From: Cupriavidus plantarum
GTDB taxonomy: Bacteria; Pseudomonadota; Gammaproteobacteria; Burkholderiales; Burkholderiaceae
DNA: 64,000 bases
Direction: 5' to 3'
Assembly: GCF_905397285.1 (NCBI RefSeq)
Contig: NZ_CAJPUX010000001.1
Location: 1,860,001-1,924,000, forward strand
Numbering within the stretch: position 1 is the first letter of the stretch; every line of letters begins with the position of its first letter. Position numbers and translations under genes: made by a program. The notes beneath the pieces were generated by a model. It worked only from the letters and a program-made list of their open reading frames with translations. It was not told the DNA's origin and ran no database searches. Below are positions 54,947 to 63,866 of the stretch, piece after piece.

Positions 54947-55330
54947 TTATTGCGGCGGCTGGATCAGGCTTACATGGGCCGCCACGATCTTCCAGCCATC
55001 GCCGAGCCTCGCCCACGTCTGCATCTGCCGCCCCAGCAGCGGCGTGGCATCGCTCGTGAATTCGGTGCTTACCGTGGCGTAGTCCACGCCGAACGTCGTG
55101 ACCACCGTGCGATGCAGGCGGCGCGAGCGCGGCACCGGTTCGCAGGTCTCGCGCCATGCGCGGATCGTCTCTCCGCCGCGCTGCACTTCGGCGATGCCGT
55201 AGCGTACCGTTTCCGGCGTATCCCAGAACAAGGCATTCATGGCGGCGACGTCGTTGTCGACGAGCGCGCGCTCGTAGGCGTCGAAAGCGGCCGCCACCTG
55301 GGCGACGATGTCGGGGCGATTGATTTCCAT
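54947..55330 (-). CDS. HpxZ/AtzH-like protein (DUF3225, NTF2-like fold)
   Basis: A 127-residue protein of the DUF3225 family, with the start MEINRPDIVAQVAAAFDAYERAL, the region ETVRYGIAEVQRGGETIRAWR, and the end GRQMQTWARLGDGWKIVAAHVSLI. Relatives include HpxZ of oxalurate catabolism and AtzH of cyanuric-acid/biuret clusters. It is the last gene of the leftward ureide cluster, 15 bases after a cysteine hydrolase gene. Its precise role is not established in the literature known to me; presence in these clusters suggests a lactam- or amide-side reaction. Confidence 0.82.
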   Translation of the reverse strand: MEINRPDIVAQVAAAFDAYERALVDNDVAAMNALFWDTPETVRYGIAEVQRGGETIRAWRETCEPVPRSRRLHRTVVTTFGVDYATVSTEFTSDATPLLGRQMQTWARLGDGWKIVAAHVSLIQPPQ

Positions 55331-55345
55331 GGTGTCGATTCGTTT

Positions 55346-56023
55346 TCAGGCTGCCGCCATCAGCGCGGCGAGCGGCGCGGTCCATCCGACGATGCCGCCC
55401 TGCGAGCGGATCATCGCGAGCGTCGCGTCGCGGAATTCGGGGAAGTAGCTCGCGGTGGCATCCTCGACCAGCAGCGCGTCGTAGCCACGATCGTTCGCCT
55501 CGCGCATGGAGGTCTGCACGCAGACCTCGGTGGTCACGCCCGCGAACACCAGGTAACGGATGTCGCGCTCCCGGAGCGCACGGTCGAGCGATGTGTCGTA
55601 GAACGCGCCTTTGCCCGGCTTGTCGATCACGAGCTCGCCCGGCATGGGCGCCACGGCGTCGACGATCGCATTGCCGGGTTCGCCGCGGACGAGGATGCGG
55701 CCCATCGGGCCCGGGTCGCCGATGCGCAGGCCCGGCGCGCCGCGCAGGCGCTTGGCCGGCGGGCAGTCGGAGAGATCGGGCGCGTGCGATTCACGCGTGT
55801 GCACGACGAACCAGTCCGATGCGCGCGCATGCCGGAGCAACGCCGCGACGGTCGGAACGATGCCCGACAGCAGCGTGACGTCGTTGCCCAGCGAGCTCCC
55901 GAAGCCCCCGGGCTCGATGAAGTCGCGCTGCATGTCGATGACGATCAGCGCGGTGTGGCGCGGATCGAAGACGAAGGGCGCGGGCTGCGCGGCGGCGGCA
56001 AGTGTAGTGGGCGAAGTCGGCAC
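55346..56023 (-). CDS. Isochorismatase-superfamily cysteine hydrolase (copy 1)
   Basis: A 225-residue cysteine hydrolase starting at GTG 56023 (no nearby ATG). The catalytic Asp-Lys-Cys set is present: D30 in [10 protein letters not shown]135 or K138 in [10 protein letters not shown], and C168 in [18 protein letters not shown]. The family includes biuret hydrolase, N-carbamoyl amidohydrolases and ureidoacrylate hydrolase RutB. It shares the TT(E/D)VCV(Q/H)T(S/T)MREANDRG block with the second copy in this cluster, so they look like paralogues with diverged specificity. Substrate unknown; an amide or carbamoyl compound is likely. Confidence 0.82.
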   Translation of the reverse strand: MPTSPTTLAAAAQPAPFVFDPRHTALIVIDMQRDFIEPGGFGSSLGNDVTLLSGIVPTVAALLRHARASDWFVVHTRESHAPDLSDCPPAKRLRGAPGLRIGDPGPMGRILVRGEPGNAIVDAVAPMPGELVIDKPGKGAFYDTSLDRALRERDIRYLVFAGVTTEVCVQTSMREANDRGYDALLVEDATASYFPEFRDATLAMIRSQGGIVGWTAPLAALMAAA

Positions 56024-56067
56024 AGGATTCTCGGTCGGTTCGGACGTGGTCGGTATGTGACGGGGCG

Positions 56068-57714
56068 TCAGGACGCGCGCGCGGTGCCCGAGCGCGGCAC
56101 CGGGCCTGCCGGGGGAGAAACGCGATCATCGCTCCCATGCTGCCCCGCCATATGCCGGCCAAGTACCGCACGATCCGCCTCCCCCGCCGGCACCTCGAAC
56201 ACGATCTGCCCCTCGGCAATCACCGCGATCCGGTCCGCGAGCGCGAGCAGTTCGTCGAGGTCTTCGCTGATCAGCAGCACCGCGGCCCCCGCATCCCGCG
56301 CCGCGAGCAGCCGCGCATGAATATCGGCGACCGCAGCGAAATCCAGCCCAAAGACCGGGTTCGCGACGATCAGCACATCGACCGGCTGGCCGAGTTCGCG
56401 CGCGAGCACCGCGCGTTGCACGTTGCCGCCCGACAGCGTGCCGATCGGGCGATCGGGCACCGGCGGCCTGACGTTGAACTCCGCAATCCGCGCATGCGCG
56501 CGTTCGCGCGTGGCGCGGCGGTTGAAACGCCATCCGTGCTGCCGCAGCGGCGCACGATCGAAATCGCGCAAGGCGAGGTTGTCGGCGATGCTCATGCCGG
56601 GCACGCACGCATTGCGTAGCGGCTCCTCCGGAATCGCGAACACGCGGCCCGCGCGCATCTGCTCGCGCGTGGCGTGATAGGGCTTGCCCGCGACACGCAT
56701 CGTCCCCTGACGCAGCGGCCGCTGCCCCGTGAGCGCTTCCACGAGTTCGCGCTGTCCATTGCCCGACACGCCGGCGATGCCCAGTATCTCGCCGGCCCGG
56801 ACCGCAAGCGCAAGATCCCGCACGGCCGGGTGCCCTCGCCCATCTATGACGGTGGCATCGTCCACCTGCAACCGCACGGGGGCGTCCCCCGCCACGGGCT
56901 TGCGCGCCGCGCGGTCGCTCCCGTCATGCGCCAGCGTCCGGCGGTCGATCGCCGAGCCATCGGTGCCCATCATCCACGCGGCCAGCCGCGACGGCAAATC
57001 GTCGGCCTCCGCCCCCTCATCGGCCGGCTGCGCGCGCGGCACCGCGCAGGTGCCGACCTGGCGGCCCTTGCGCAACACCGTCACGTCATCCGCATACGCC
57101 GTGACCTCGCGAAACTTGTGCGTGATCATGAGCACGGTCAACTCGCCGCGCGAGGTCAGCGCGCGCATGAGTCCCAGCACCTCGTCCGCTTCCTGCGGCG
57201 TCAGCACCGAAGTCGGCTCGTCGAGGATCAGGAACCGCTGTTGCAGGTACAACTGCTTGAGGATCTCGAGCTTCTGCTTCTCCCCCGCGGCCAGCGCCGA
57301 CACCGGCGCTTCGAGCGGCAGCCGGAACGGCATGCGCGCCATGAACTCGCGCAATGCCGCACGCTCCCGCGACCAGTCGATGCGCCACGGCAGCCGCCCG
57401 CGCGCGAGCAGCAGGTTCTCCTCGACCGACAGCCCTTCCGCCAGCGTGAAATGCTGATACACCATGCCGATGCGCAACGCCTGGGCATCGCGCGGCGAGG
57501 CGATGCGGACTTCGCGGTTATCCGCGACGATCTGCCCCGCGTCGAGCACGCCATAGCCGACGAGGCCCTTCACGAGCGTGCTCTTGCCCGCGCCATTCTC
57601 GCCGAGCAGCGCGTGGATCGTGCCGGGCGCCACGCGTATCGACACATCGTCGAGCGCGCGAAATGCGCCAAACGACTTGGATGCGCCGACCACCTCGAGC
57701 CCGAGCGCGGCCAT
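56068..57714 (-). CDS. Nucleoside/BMP-type ABC transporter ATPase (two-domain)
   Basis: A 548-residue tandem ATPase from ATG 57714 ([16 protein letters not shown]), with GGGGGCG 8 bases upstream; a GTG at 57720 would overlap the previous stop. Domain 1 (about 1-240) has Walker [23 protein letters not shown] and Walker [14 protein letters not shown]. Domain 2 (about 270-530) has the degenerate Walker [11 protein letters not shown] and [15 protein letters not shown], the usual asymmetry of this class (YufO/NupA-like). It pairs with the two permeases and BMP binding protein upstream. Confidence 0.87.
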   Translation of the reverse strand: MAALGLEVVGASKSFGAFRALDDVSIRVAPGTIHALLGENGAGKSTLVKGLVGYGVLDAGQIVADNREVRIASPRDAQALRIGMVYQHFTLAEGLSVEENLLLARGRLPWRIDWSRERAALREFMARMPFRLPLEAPVSALAAGEKQKLEILKQLYLQQRFLILDEPTSVLTPQEADEVLGLMRALTSRGELTVLMITHKFREVTAYADDVTVLRKGRQVGTCAVPRAQPADEGAEADDLPSRLAAWMMGTDGSAIDRRTLAHDGSDRAARKPVAGDAPVRLQVDDATVIDGRGHPAVRDLALAVRAGEILGIAGVSGNGQRELVEALTGQRPLRQGTMRVAGKPYHATREQMRAGRVFAIPEEPLRNACVPGMSIADNLALRDFDRAPLRQHGWRFNRRATRERAHARIAEFNVRPPVPDRPIGTLSGGNVQRAVLARELGQPVDVLIVANPVFGLDFAAVADIHARLLAARDAGAAVLLISEDLDELLALADRIAVIAEGQIVFEVPAGEADRAVLGRHMAGQHGSDDRVSPPAGPVPRSGTARAS

Positions 57715-57716
57715 GA

Positions 57717-58421
57717 TCACGCCCCCAGCGTGGCCAGCAAGGCCCGCGAGTCCGAGACCGTGCCGAACACACCGCCCTGCATCGTGACCATATGCAGCGC
57801 GGCCTCATGGTTCCCGCGATCGGTCGCGCCGCAGCAATCGGCCAGGATCGTGCATTCGAACCCGCGATCGTTCGCCTCGCGCATCGTCGTATGCACGCAG
57901 ACGTCGGTGGTGATGCCCGTCAGCACGAGGTTCTCGATCCCGCGCGTCCGCAGGATCAGTTCGAGGTCAGTCGCGCAGAAGGAGCCCTTGCCCGGCTTGT
58001 CGATGATGACCTCGCCCGGCAGCGGCGCCAGTTCGTCGATGATCTCCCAGCCCTTCTCGCCGCGCACGAGGATCTTGCCGCAGGGACCGTCATCGCCGAT
58101 GCCCACGCCATCGATGCCCGCCTGCCGGCTGCGCCAGCGCTTGTTGGCGGGCAGGTCCGACAGATCGGGCCGATGCCCTTCGCGCGTATGGATGATCGTG
58201 AAGCCCTGCGCGCGCATCGTGTCGAGCACGCGGCGAATGGGTTCAATGGGCGCGCGCGTCATCGACAGGTCGTAGCCCATGCGATCGACGTAGCCGCCAA
58301 AGCCGCAGAAGTCCGTCTGCATGTCGATGATCACGAGCGCCGTGTTCTCCGGACGCAGGTCGCCGTTGTACGGCCACGGATACGGTTTGGCTTCGATGGT
58401 GCGGTGCGTGGTGCTTTCCAT
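57717..58421 (-). CDS. Isochorismatase-superfamily cysteine hydrolase (copy 2), candidate biuret amidohydrolase
   Basis: A 234-residue cysteine hydrolase from ATG 58421. Active site: D33 in VIIDMQTDF, K142 in IDKPGKGSF, C175 in [19 protein letters not shown]142 and C175 have the same numbers I recall for characterised rhizobial biuret hydrolase BiuH, and the surrounding motifs also fit, though the Asp number differs by a few residues. Biuret hydrolase makes allophanate, the substrate of the AtzF-like enzyme in the same cluster. Assignment as BiuH is an inference. It lies between the ATPase gene and the permeases. Confidence 0.82.
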   Translation of the reverse strand: MESTTHRTIEAKPYPWPYNGDLRPENTALVIIDMQTDFCGFGGYVDRMGYDLSMTRAPIEPIRRVLDTMRAQGFTIIHTREGHRPDLSDLPANKRWRSRQAGIDGVGIGDDGPCGKILVRGEKGWEIIDELAPLPGEVIIDKPGKGSFCATDLELILRTRGIENLVLTGITTDVCVHTTMREANDRGFECTILADCCGATDRGNHEAALHMVTMQGGVFGTVSDSRALLATLGA

Positions 58422-58471
58422 AACGTGTGTCTCTCGCGGTTGCACGGTCTGCGCGGTGATGCCCGCTGGCA

Positions 58472-59398
58472 TCACCGCGTCAGGCTCAGTTCGCCCGGCG
58501 CGCCGGCCAGCGCGCGATCGGGACGGCAGTTGATGATCATGATGACGAGCGTCAGCACATACGGGGCGGCATTGAACAGGTAATAGCCGCTGGTCACGCC
58601 GATGGCCTGCAGCGCGGGGCCAAGCGCCCCCGCGGCGCCGAACAGTAGCGCGGCCCACAGGCAACGCAGCGGCTGCCAGCGCGCGAAAATCACGAGCGCC
58701 ACGGCCATGAGGCCCTGCCCGCTCGACAACCCTTCGTTCCAGCTGCCCGGATAGACAAGCGACAGATACGCGCCGCCCACGCCCGCGAAGGCGCCGCCGA
58801 TCGCGGTGGCCGCCACGCGGATGCGCGTGAGCGGATAGCCCATCGCGCGCGCGGTCTCGGCGTGATCGCCCACCATGCGCAGCGTCAGGCCCCAGCGCGT
58901 CGCGCGCATGCCCCACTGCAACGCGAACGCGAGCGCCACGCCGATCACGAACAGCACGTTGATGCGCAGCACCTGTTCGAGTTGCGGCGTGCCCGTCCAT
59001 TTGCCGAGTTCGAGCGACGGCAGCATCGGCGCCTGCGGGGCGATGAACGGCTTGCCGATGAAGAAGGCCAGCCCCGTGCCGAGCAGCATCAGCGCGATGC
59101 CGAACGCAATGTCCGACACGCGCGGGAGCGAGCAGACCAGCCCATGCAGGCAGCCGAGCAGCAGACCGACCGCCGCCGCCGCGAGCACGCCCGTCCATGG
59201 CGAGCCCGACAGATACGCCACCGCGTAGCCGCTCATCGCGCCGGACACGAGAATGCCCTCGAGGCCGAGATTCACGCGGCCGCCCTTCTCGGTCAGGCAC
59301 TCGCCGAGGCTCACGAACAGATACGGTGTGCTGACGCGAATGGCGCCGCTGATCAACGACAGCACCAGCACGACCCAGGGCGATTGCAAATCAGACAT
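58472..59398 (-). CDS. ABC transporter permease (BMP/nucleoside type)
   Basis: A 308-residue inner-membrane permease from ATG 59398 (MSDLQSPWVV). It has the BPD_transp_2 pattern YLFVSLGECLTEKGGRVNLGLEGILVSGA at about 25-53 and the loop TRWGLTLRMVGDHAETARAMGYPLTRIRV. It overlaps the first permease gene by 8 bases. The frame extends further upstream but that sequence overlaps the other permease and is not used. Confidence 0.86.
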   Translation of the reverse strand: MSDLQSPWVVLVLSLISGAIRVSTPYLFVSLGECLTEKGGRVNLGLEGILVSGAMSGYAVAYLSGSPWTGVLAAAAVGLLLGCLHGLVCSLPRVSDIAFGIALMLLGTGLAFFIGKPFIAPQAPMLPSLELGKWTGTPQLEQVLRINVLFVIGVALAFALQWGMRATRWGLTLRMVGDHAETARAMGYPLTRIRVAATAIGGAFAGVGGAYLSLVYPGSWNEGLSSGQGLMAVALVIFARWQPLRCLWAALLFGAAGALGPALQAIGVTSGYYLFNAAPYVLTLVIMIINCRPDRALAGAPGELSLTR

Positions 59399-60581
59399 GG
59401 CGGGTCTCCATCGTCGCGGTGTCGCGGCCTTGCAGGCGCGTTTGCAGACGCAGGCGCCATGCGTCGATGCGGCCGCCGAGCGCTTCCCACGCCAGCAGGT
59501 TGGCGAACAGCAGGCCCTGCAGCACCAGCGTCGTCGCATCGGGCAGGTCGAGGCGGCGTTGCAGCAGGCTGCCGCTGCTTTCGATGCCGCCGATCAGCAG
59601 CGCGCACGCGACGATCGCGAGCGGATGCTGGCGCGCGGCGAACGCGACGAGTATCCCGCCGTAGCCATAGCCCGCCAGCAATGCCGCGTTGGCGCTGCCT
59701 TGCACGGCGGCGACCTCGAACATGCCAGCGAGGCCCGCGGCGGCACCGCCAAGCACGCAGGCCAGCAGCGCGAGCCTGCGCACGGGCAAACCGACAATGC
59801 GCGCGGCGCGCGGATTGCCGCCGGCCACACGCATGGCAAACCCGGCGGTGCCATGCCGCACGAGCACCCATGCCGCGAGGCAGGCGAGCACGCCCCAGAA
59901 CAGTCCCCAGTGCACGTCCATGCCGGGCAGCGTGCCGATCGATGCGGCCTCCGTCAGCGGCACGGTCGAGGGCTTGTTGAGACTGGCGGGGTCGCGCAGC
60001 GGGCCTTCCACCAGTTGCTTGAACACGGCGATGGCGATATACGAGAGCAGCAGGCTGCCGATGGTCTCGTTGACGCCGCGCCAGTGGCGCAACGCGCCGG
60101 CGAGGCCGATCCATGCGCCGCCCGTGACCATCGCGACCGCGCCCATTGCGGTGACGACGACGGGCCACGGCGTGCCCGCCGGCAGCCATTGCGGCAGCAC
60201 GGCCGCGGCAAGACCGCCAAGCGCGAGCGCGCCTTCGCCGCCGATGACGATCAGGCCGACCTGCGCGGGCAATGCGACGCACAGCGCGGTCAGCATCAGC
60301 GGCGCCGCGCGCATCAGCGTGTTCTGCCATGCGAACGACGTGCCGAACGCGCCCTGATAGATCAGCCCCAGCGCCTCGAGCGCGGGTGCGCCCTGCACGA
60401 GCAGGAACAGCGAGAACAACAGCAGCGTGCCGGCGAGCGCGAACACGGTCGGCAAGGCGGGCAGCGCCGCGTGCAGCAGCGAGAGCGGCGACGCGGGAGG
60501 GGATACAGCCGGGGACAATGCCGCAGATACGGCCGGCCCGGCAACCGCGCCGGTGGTCTTTGGCGTGCTGGCGTCAGGCAT
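59391..60581 (-). CDS. ABC transporter permease (BMP/nucleoside type)
   Basis: A 396-residue permease with a Pro/Ala-rich cytoplasmic N-terminus (residues 1-45) and about 9-10 transmembrane segments. It has the family region FAWQNTLMRAAPLMLTALCVALPAQVGLIVIGGEGALALGG (about 84-124) and AGFAMRVAGGNPRAARIVGLPVRRL. AGGAG lies 8 bases upstream of the ATG. It follows the BMP binding-protein gene 30 bases away. Confidence 0.86.
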   Translation of the reverse strand: MPDASTPKTTGAVAGPAVSAALSPAVSPPASPLSLLHAALPALPTVFALAGTLLLFSLFLLVQGAPALEALGLIYQGAFGTSFAWQNTLMRAAPLMLTALCVALPAQVGLIVIGGEGALALGGLAAAVLPQWLPAGTPWPVVVTAMGAVAMVTGGAWIGLAGALRHWRGVNETIGSLLLSYIAIAVFKQLVEGPLRDPASLNKPSTVPLTEAASIGTLPGMDVHWGLFWGVLACLAAWVLVRHGTAGFAMRVAGGNPRAARIVGLPVRRLALLACVLGGAAAGLAGMFEVAAVQGSANAALLAGYGYGGILVAFAARQHPLAIVACALLIGGIESSGSLLQRRLDLPDATTLVLQGLLFANLLAWEALGGRIDAWRLRLQTRLQGRDTATMETRHV

Positions 60582-60611
60582 GTCGGCGCTCCTGCATCAT
60601 GGCGAACGGCT

Positions 60612-61709
60612 TCAACCCTGCCCCACCACGCCGGCGACGAGGTAGTTCATGCTTTCGAGCACGTAATCGGTCTGCGCGAGGCTCGTCCCGGGAGGAATCG
60701 CCACGCCGCCCTTGTTGTCCTTGAGCGGCCCCTTGAAGATCGCGAACTGGCCCGCCATCATCTTCGCCTTGACGGCATCGGCCGCCTGCTTCGCGGCCGG
60801 CGTCACCTTCGCGCCATAGGGCGACGGCTTGACATAGCCTTCCCGCAAGCCGCCGCGCAACACGTTGGGCGGCGCCTTCCCCGCCTGTACATCCGCGGTC
60901 AGCGACTTGTACGGCGTCGCCCAGTCCCACTCGGCCCCGGTCAGATACCCCTTGGGCGCGAGCGCGGCCTGGCTCGCGTGATACCCGCAGCTCATCGCCC
61001 CGCGCTTTTCCGCCGTCTCGATCACGACCTTCGGTCCGTCGACATGGCACGTCAGCACATCGCAGCCCTGATCGATCAGCCCGTTCGCGGCCTCGGCTTC
61101 CTTGACCGGCATCGACCAGTCGCCCGTGAAAATCACGTGCGTGGTGATCGACGGATCCACCGACTGCGCGCCCAGCGTGAACGCGTTGATATTGCGCAGC
61201 ACCTGTGGAATCGGCTTGGCGGCGACGAAGCCGAGCTTCTTGCTCTTGCTCATATGGCCCGCGACGACGCCATCGAGGTACTGGCACTCGTCGATATAGC
61301 CGAAGTAGCTCGAGATATTCGCCGGGTTCCCCTGCTTCCACAGGCCGCCGCAATGGGCAAACCGCACCTTCGGATACTTGGCCGCGACCTTGAGCACATG
61401 CGGATCGAAGTAACCGAACGACGTCGCGAAAATCAGCGTCGCGCCGTCCTGCTGGATCATCGCTTCCATGGTCTTCTGCGCGGCGATGGTTTCGGGCACG
61501 TTCTCTTCTTCCACCACCTTCACGTTAGGCAGCTTGCGCAGGATCGCGGTCGCGGCGGCCTGCGCCTGGTTATAGCCGAAGTCGTTGCGGGCGCCGACGT
61601 ACAGCACGCCAATGGTCAGTTTCTCCGCGGCAAGCAGCGTATCGAGGGGAAGCGCGGCGCCGAGGGTCAGCAGGCTGGCTTGCTTGAGGAAGTCGCGGCG
61701 ATGGGTCAT
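60612..61709 (-). CDS. BMP-family ABC transporter substrate-binding protein
   Basis: A 365-residue periplasmic binding protein with a twin-arginine-like leader (MTHRRDFLKQASLLTLGAALPL). The mature part has the BMP/PnrA fold: LTIGVLYVGARNDFGYNQAQAAA, FATSFGYFDPHVLKVAAKYPKVRFAHCGG, and YFGYIDECQYLDGVVAG. Family members bind nucleosides, purines or other small N-heterocycles and ureides. It is the first transporter gene after the allophanate hydrolase gene and matches the two permeases and ATPase that follow. Confidence 0.88.
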   Translation of the reverse strand: MTHRRDFLKQASLLTLGAALPLDTLLAAEKLTIGVLYVGARNDFGYNQAQAAATAILRKLPNVKVVEEENVPETIAAQKTMEAMIQQDGATLIFATSFGYFDPHVLKVAAKYPKVRFAHCGGLWKQGNPANISSYFGYIDECQYLDGVVAGHMSKSKKLGFVAAKPIPQVLRNINAFTLGAQSVDPSITTHVIFTGDWSMPVKEAEAANGLIDQGCDVLTCHVDGPKVVIETAEKRGAMSCGYHASQAALAPKGYLTGAEWDWATPYKSLTADVQAGKAPPNVLRGGLREGYVKPSPYGAKVTPAAKQAADAVKAKMMAGQFAIFKGPLKDNKGGVAIPPGTSLAQTDYVLESMNYLVAGVVGQG

Positions 61710-61748
61710 GTCGGGGTCTCTCAGGGGCGGTTGAGTCGGTCGTGATTG

Positions 61749-63644
61749 TCAGAGGCTGGCCAGATACGCGCGCCAGCCGCCGAAGGCGGTGATATCGCGC
61801 GCGCCGGCATCGTCCAGCGCGAACGGTTCGCAGATGAAGCCCTTTACATGGCTGCCGTCCGCGAGGGTCAGATTGCCGATACCCAGCGGCGCGGGGATAT
61901 CGGCGACAAACTTGCCGAACGTGCGGAGCGGCATGTCCCACACCTCGACTTCGATGGCGGCGCCTTTGTTCGTGGAACCATCGTCCGTGGCCACGCGCGC
62001 GAGGCCCGGTTTCGGCGGCGTGGTGCCGGCCAGTGCGTACAGGCGATAGTGCGGCGCGGTATGCGTGCTCGCGCGAAGCTTTGCGCCGGCTTCCCGCAAT
62101 TGCCAGTTCAGCGGCTGACCACGGAGATGCGCGCCGACGACGGCGACGGCGACGGTGGGTTCGGCGAACGGCAGCGGCGCTTCGGCGATCTGCGCCCCTG
62201 CGCCGGCGCTCACGCCGGAATCGTTGCTTTCGGCAGAAGGGCCGGTGAAGAGCGCCGCGATACGCGCGCCGAGCACGGCGAGCCGGTGATCGGCGCCGGC
62301 GGGCCCGATGAGCGTCACGCCGCTCGGCAGCCCATCGTCGCGCCGCGCCCCGGGCACGGCGATCGCGCACAGGTCGAGCAGGTTGACGAAGTTGGTATAG
62401 CGCCCGAGCTGGCTGTTCACGCCGATCGGGTCCTCGCGCAACGCGGCGATGGTCGGATGCGTCGGCGCGGTCGGCACGACGAGGACGTCGATCGCCGCAA
62501 ACATCGCCTCGGCCTCGCGACGGAGGTCGGCCATGCGGTACTGCGCTTCGAACGCGTCGGTCGCGCTGTACCGATCGGCCTTGCCGATCACCGCCGCCAC
62601 GGTGGCATCGATGTCCGCGTGATGCGTCTCGAAGAACGGGCCCAGCGCGGCGCGGCGTTCGGCTACCCACGGGCCGTCATAAAGCAGTTGCGCGGCTGCC
62701 TGCAACGGCGCGAACGGCACGGTCGACGGCGCGATGTCCAGCGCCTCGCGCACCGCGGTCATGGTGCGCGCAAAGGCCTTCGCGGCCAGCGCGTCGCCAT
62801 CGAAACCTTCGGTGCCAGAATCCTCGCCCGCGACGATATCCGGCACCGCCACCCGCATGGCCCCCTTCGGCAGACCCAGCATCGGCACGCGCCGCGCATA
62901 CCCGTCCCGCGCATCGAACACGGCCAACTGCGCCAGCACGCGCCAGGCATCCGCCACGTCGTGCGCGAAAATGGAAAGCGTATCGAGCGAGCGGCAAGCC
63001 GGCACTACGCCGCGCTTGCTGACCAGCCCAAGCGTCGGTTTGAGCCCGACCAGATTGTTGAAGCCAGCGGGCACACGCCCTGACCCCGCCGTATCGGTCC
63101 CCAGCGAAAACGCGACGCAACCGGCCGCCACCGCCACGGCGGACCCGGAACTCGACCCGCCCGACACGCGGTCAGCCTGATCGATCTGGCGCACCGCTCC
63201 ATAAGGCGACCGCGTTCCGACCAACCCCGTGGCGAACTGGTCGAGGTTGGTCTTGCCGACCAGAATCGCCCCCGCCGCCAGCAGTTGCTCCACCGCGAAG
63301 GCGGTTTCCGACGGCACATAGGCAAACGCCGGGCACGCCGCCGTGGTCGGCAGCCCCGCCACATCGACGTTGTCCTTGACGGCAAACGGCACCCCGAACA
63401 GCGGCATGGTCTCGAGCAACGCGGCACCCTCTTCCGCCAGCCGCGCCTCGAGCGCCCGCGCGCGGGCATGCAACGCGTCGGCATCGACGCGATAGATCCA
63501 TGCCTCGGGACGATCGCTCGCCGCGATACGCGCCAGGACATCGTTCACACACTGCGTGGGCGTCAGCGCGCCGTTGGCGTATTGCGCCAGCATCGTGGCG
63601 ATCGGAGCGAGGCGGGATGACGGCATGTTGGCTTTGCGTTCCAT
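61749..63644 (-). CDS. atzF: Allophanate hydrolase (AtzF type)
   Basis: Hydrolyses allophanate (from biuret or urea carboxylation) to ammonia and CO2. Predicted 631 residues from ATG 63644 (MERKANMPSSRLAPI). The amidase-signature domain (about 1-460) has the catalytic Lys in FAVKDNVD (K90), the cis-Ser in GGSSSGSA (about S165) and the nucleophile in GTDTAGSGRVPAG (S188). A C-terminal AtzF domain follows (VAVAVVGAHLRGQPLNWQLREAGA to the end), as in stand-alone allophanate hydrolases. The open frame starts at 63671, but the sigma-54 promoter implies transcription from about 63661, so 63644 or 63626 is favoured. It is the first gene of the ureide cluster. Confidence 0.93.
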   Translation of the reverse strand: MERKANMPSSRLAPIATMLAQYANGALTPTQCVNDVLARIAASDRPEAWIYRVDADALHARARALEARLAEEGAALLETMPLFGVPFAVKDNVDVAGLPTTAACPAFAYVPSETAFAVEQLLAAGAILVGKTNLDQFATGLVGTRSPYGAVRQIDQADRVSGGSSSGSAVAVAAGCVAFSLGTDTAGSGRVPAGFNNLVGLKPTLGLVSKRGVVPACRSLDTLSIFAHDVADAWRVLAQLAVFDARDGYARRVPMLGLPKGAMRVAVPDIVAGEDSGTEGFDGDALAAKAFARTMTAVREALDIAPSTVPFAPLQAAAQLLYDGPWVAERRAALGPFFETHHADIDATVAAVIGKADRYSATDAFEAQYRMADLRREAEAMFAAIDVLVVPTAPTHPTIAALREDPIGVNSQLGRYTNFVNLLDLCAIAVPGARRDDGLPSGVTLIGPAGADHRLAVLGARIAALFTGPSAESNDSGVSAGAGAQIAEAPLPFAEPTVAVAVVGAHLRGQPLNWQLREAGAKLRASTHTAPHYRLYALAGTTPPKPGLARVATDDGSTNKGAAIEVEVWDMPLRTFGKFVADIPAPLGIGNLTLADGSHVKGFICEPFALDDAGARDITAFGGWRAYLASL

Positions 63645-63672
63645 CTTGTATCCAAGTTTGAACGCAAACAAA

Positions 63673-63687
63673 GCAACCGCCGTGCCA
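63673..63687 (-). promoter_or_regulatory. Sigma-54 promoter of the ureide cluster
   Basis: The minus strand reads TGGCACGGCGGTTGC, a match to the -24/-12 consensus (TGGCAC-N5-TTGC) with GG and GC separated by the required 10 bases, followed by TTT. It lies 28 bases before the atzF ATG used here. Sigma-54 with NtrC-type control is the usual regulation of nitrogen scavenging, which matches the enzymes encoded. No clear NtrC box is visible in the 180 bases upstream. Confidence 0.8.
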
Positions 63688-63829
63688 TCGGCCGCTCAAC
63701 ATGACGGCGACAGCAAAAACCGAAACAAAATCAGGGAGTTGGAAGCCAACAAGACCGCGCGCGCCACACGCGAGGGAACGGACCAGCCGGCGCGATAACA
63801 GTGCGATGCGCCCCATGATGAGGCGCCGC

Positions 63830-63858
63830 ATGCGAGCCGGCGGTGCACCGGCTCGCAT
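63830..63858. repeat. Hairpin between the lpd-like gene and the ureide cluster
   Basis: ATGCGAGCCGG (63830-63840) and CCGGCTCGCAT (63848-63858) form an 11-base-pair stem with a 7-base loop (CGGTGCA), eight bases after the stop of the dihydrolipoamide dehydrogenase gene. It lacks a U-run, so it is a possible Rho-dependent or stabilising 3' end rather than a standard terminator. Confidence 0.6.
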
Positions 63859-63866
63859 CGGAGCGA

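Noticed and set aside
63760..63866. An NtrC enhancer site upstream of the sigma-54 promoter
   Set aside because: Only a GGTGCACC core within the hairpin loop region and a loose GCGCC/GGCGC repeat were found; neither fits the spaced TGCACC-N5-GGTGCA form well enough to report.
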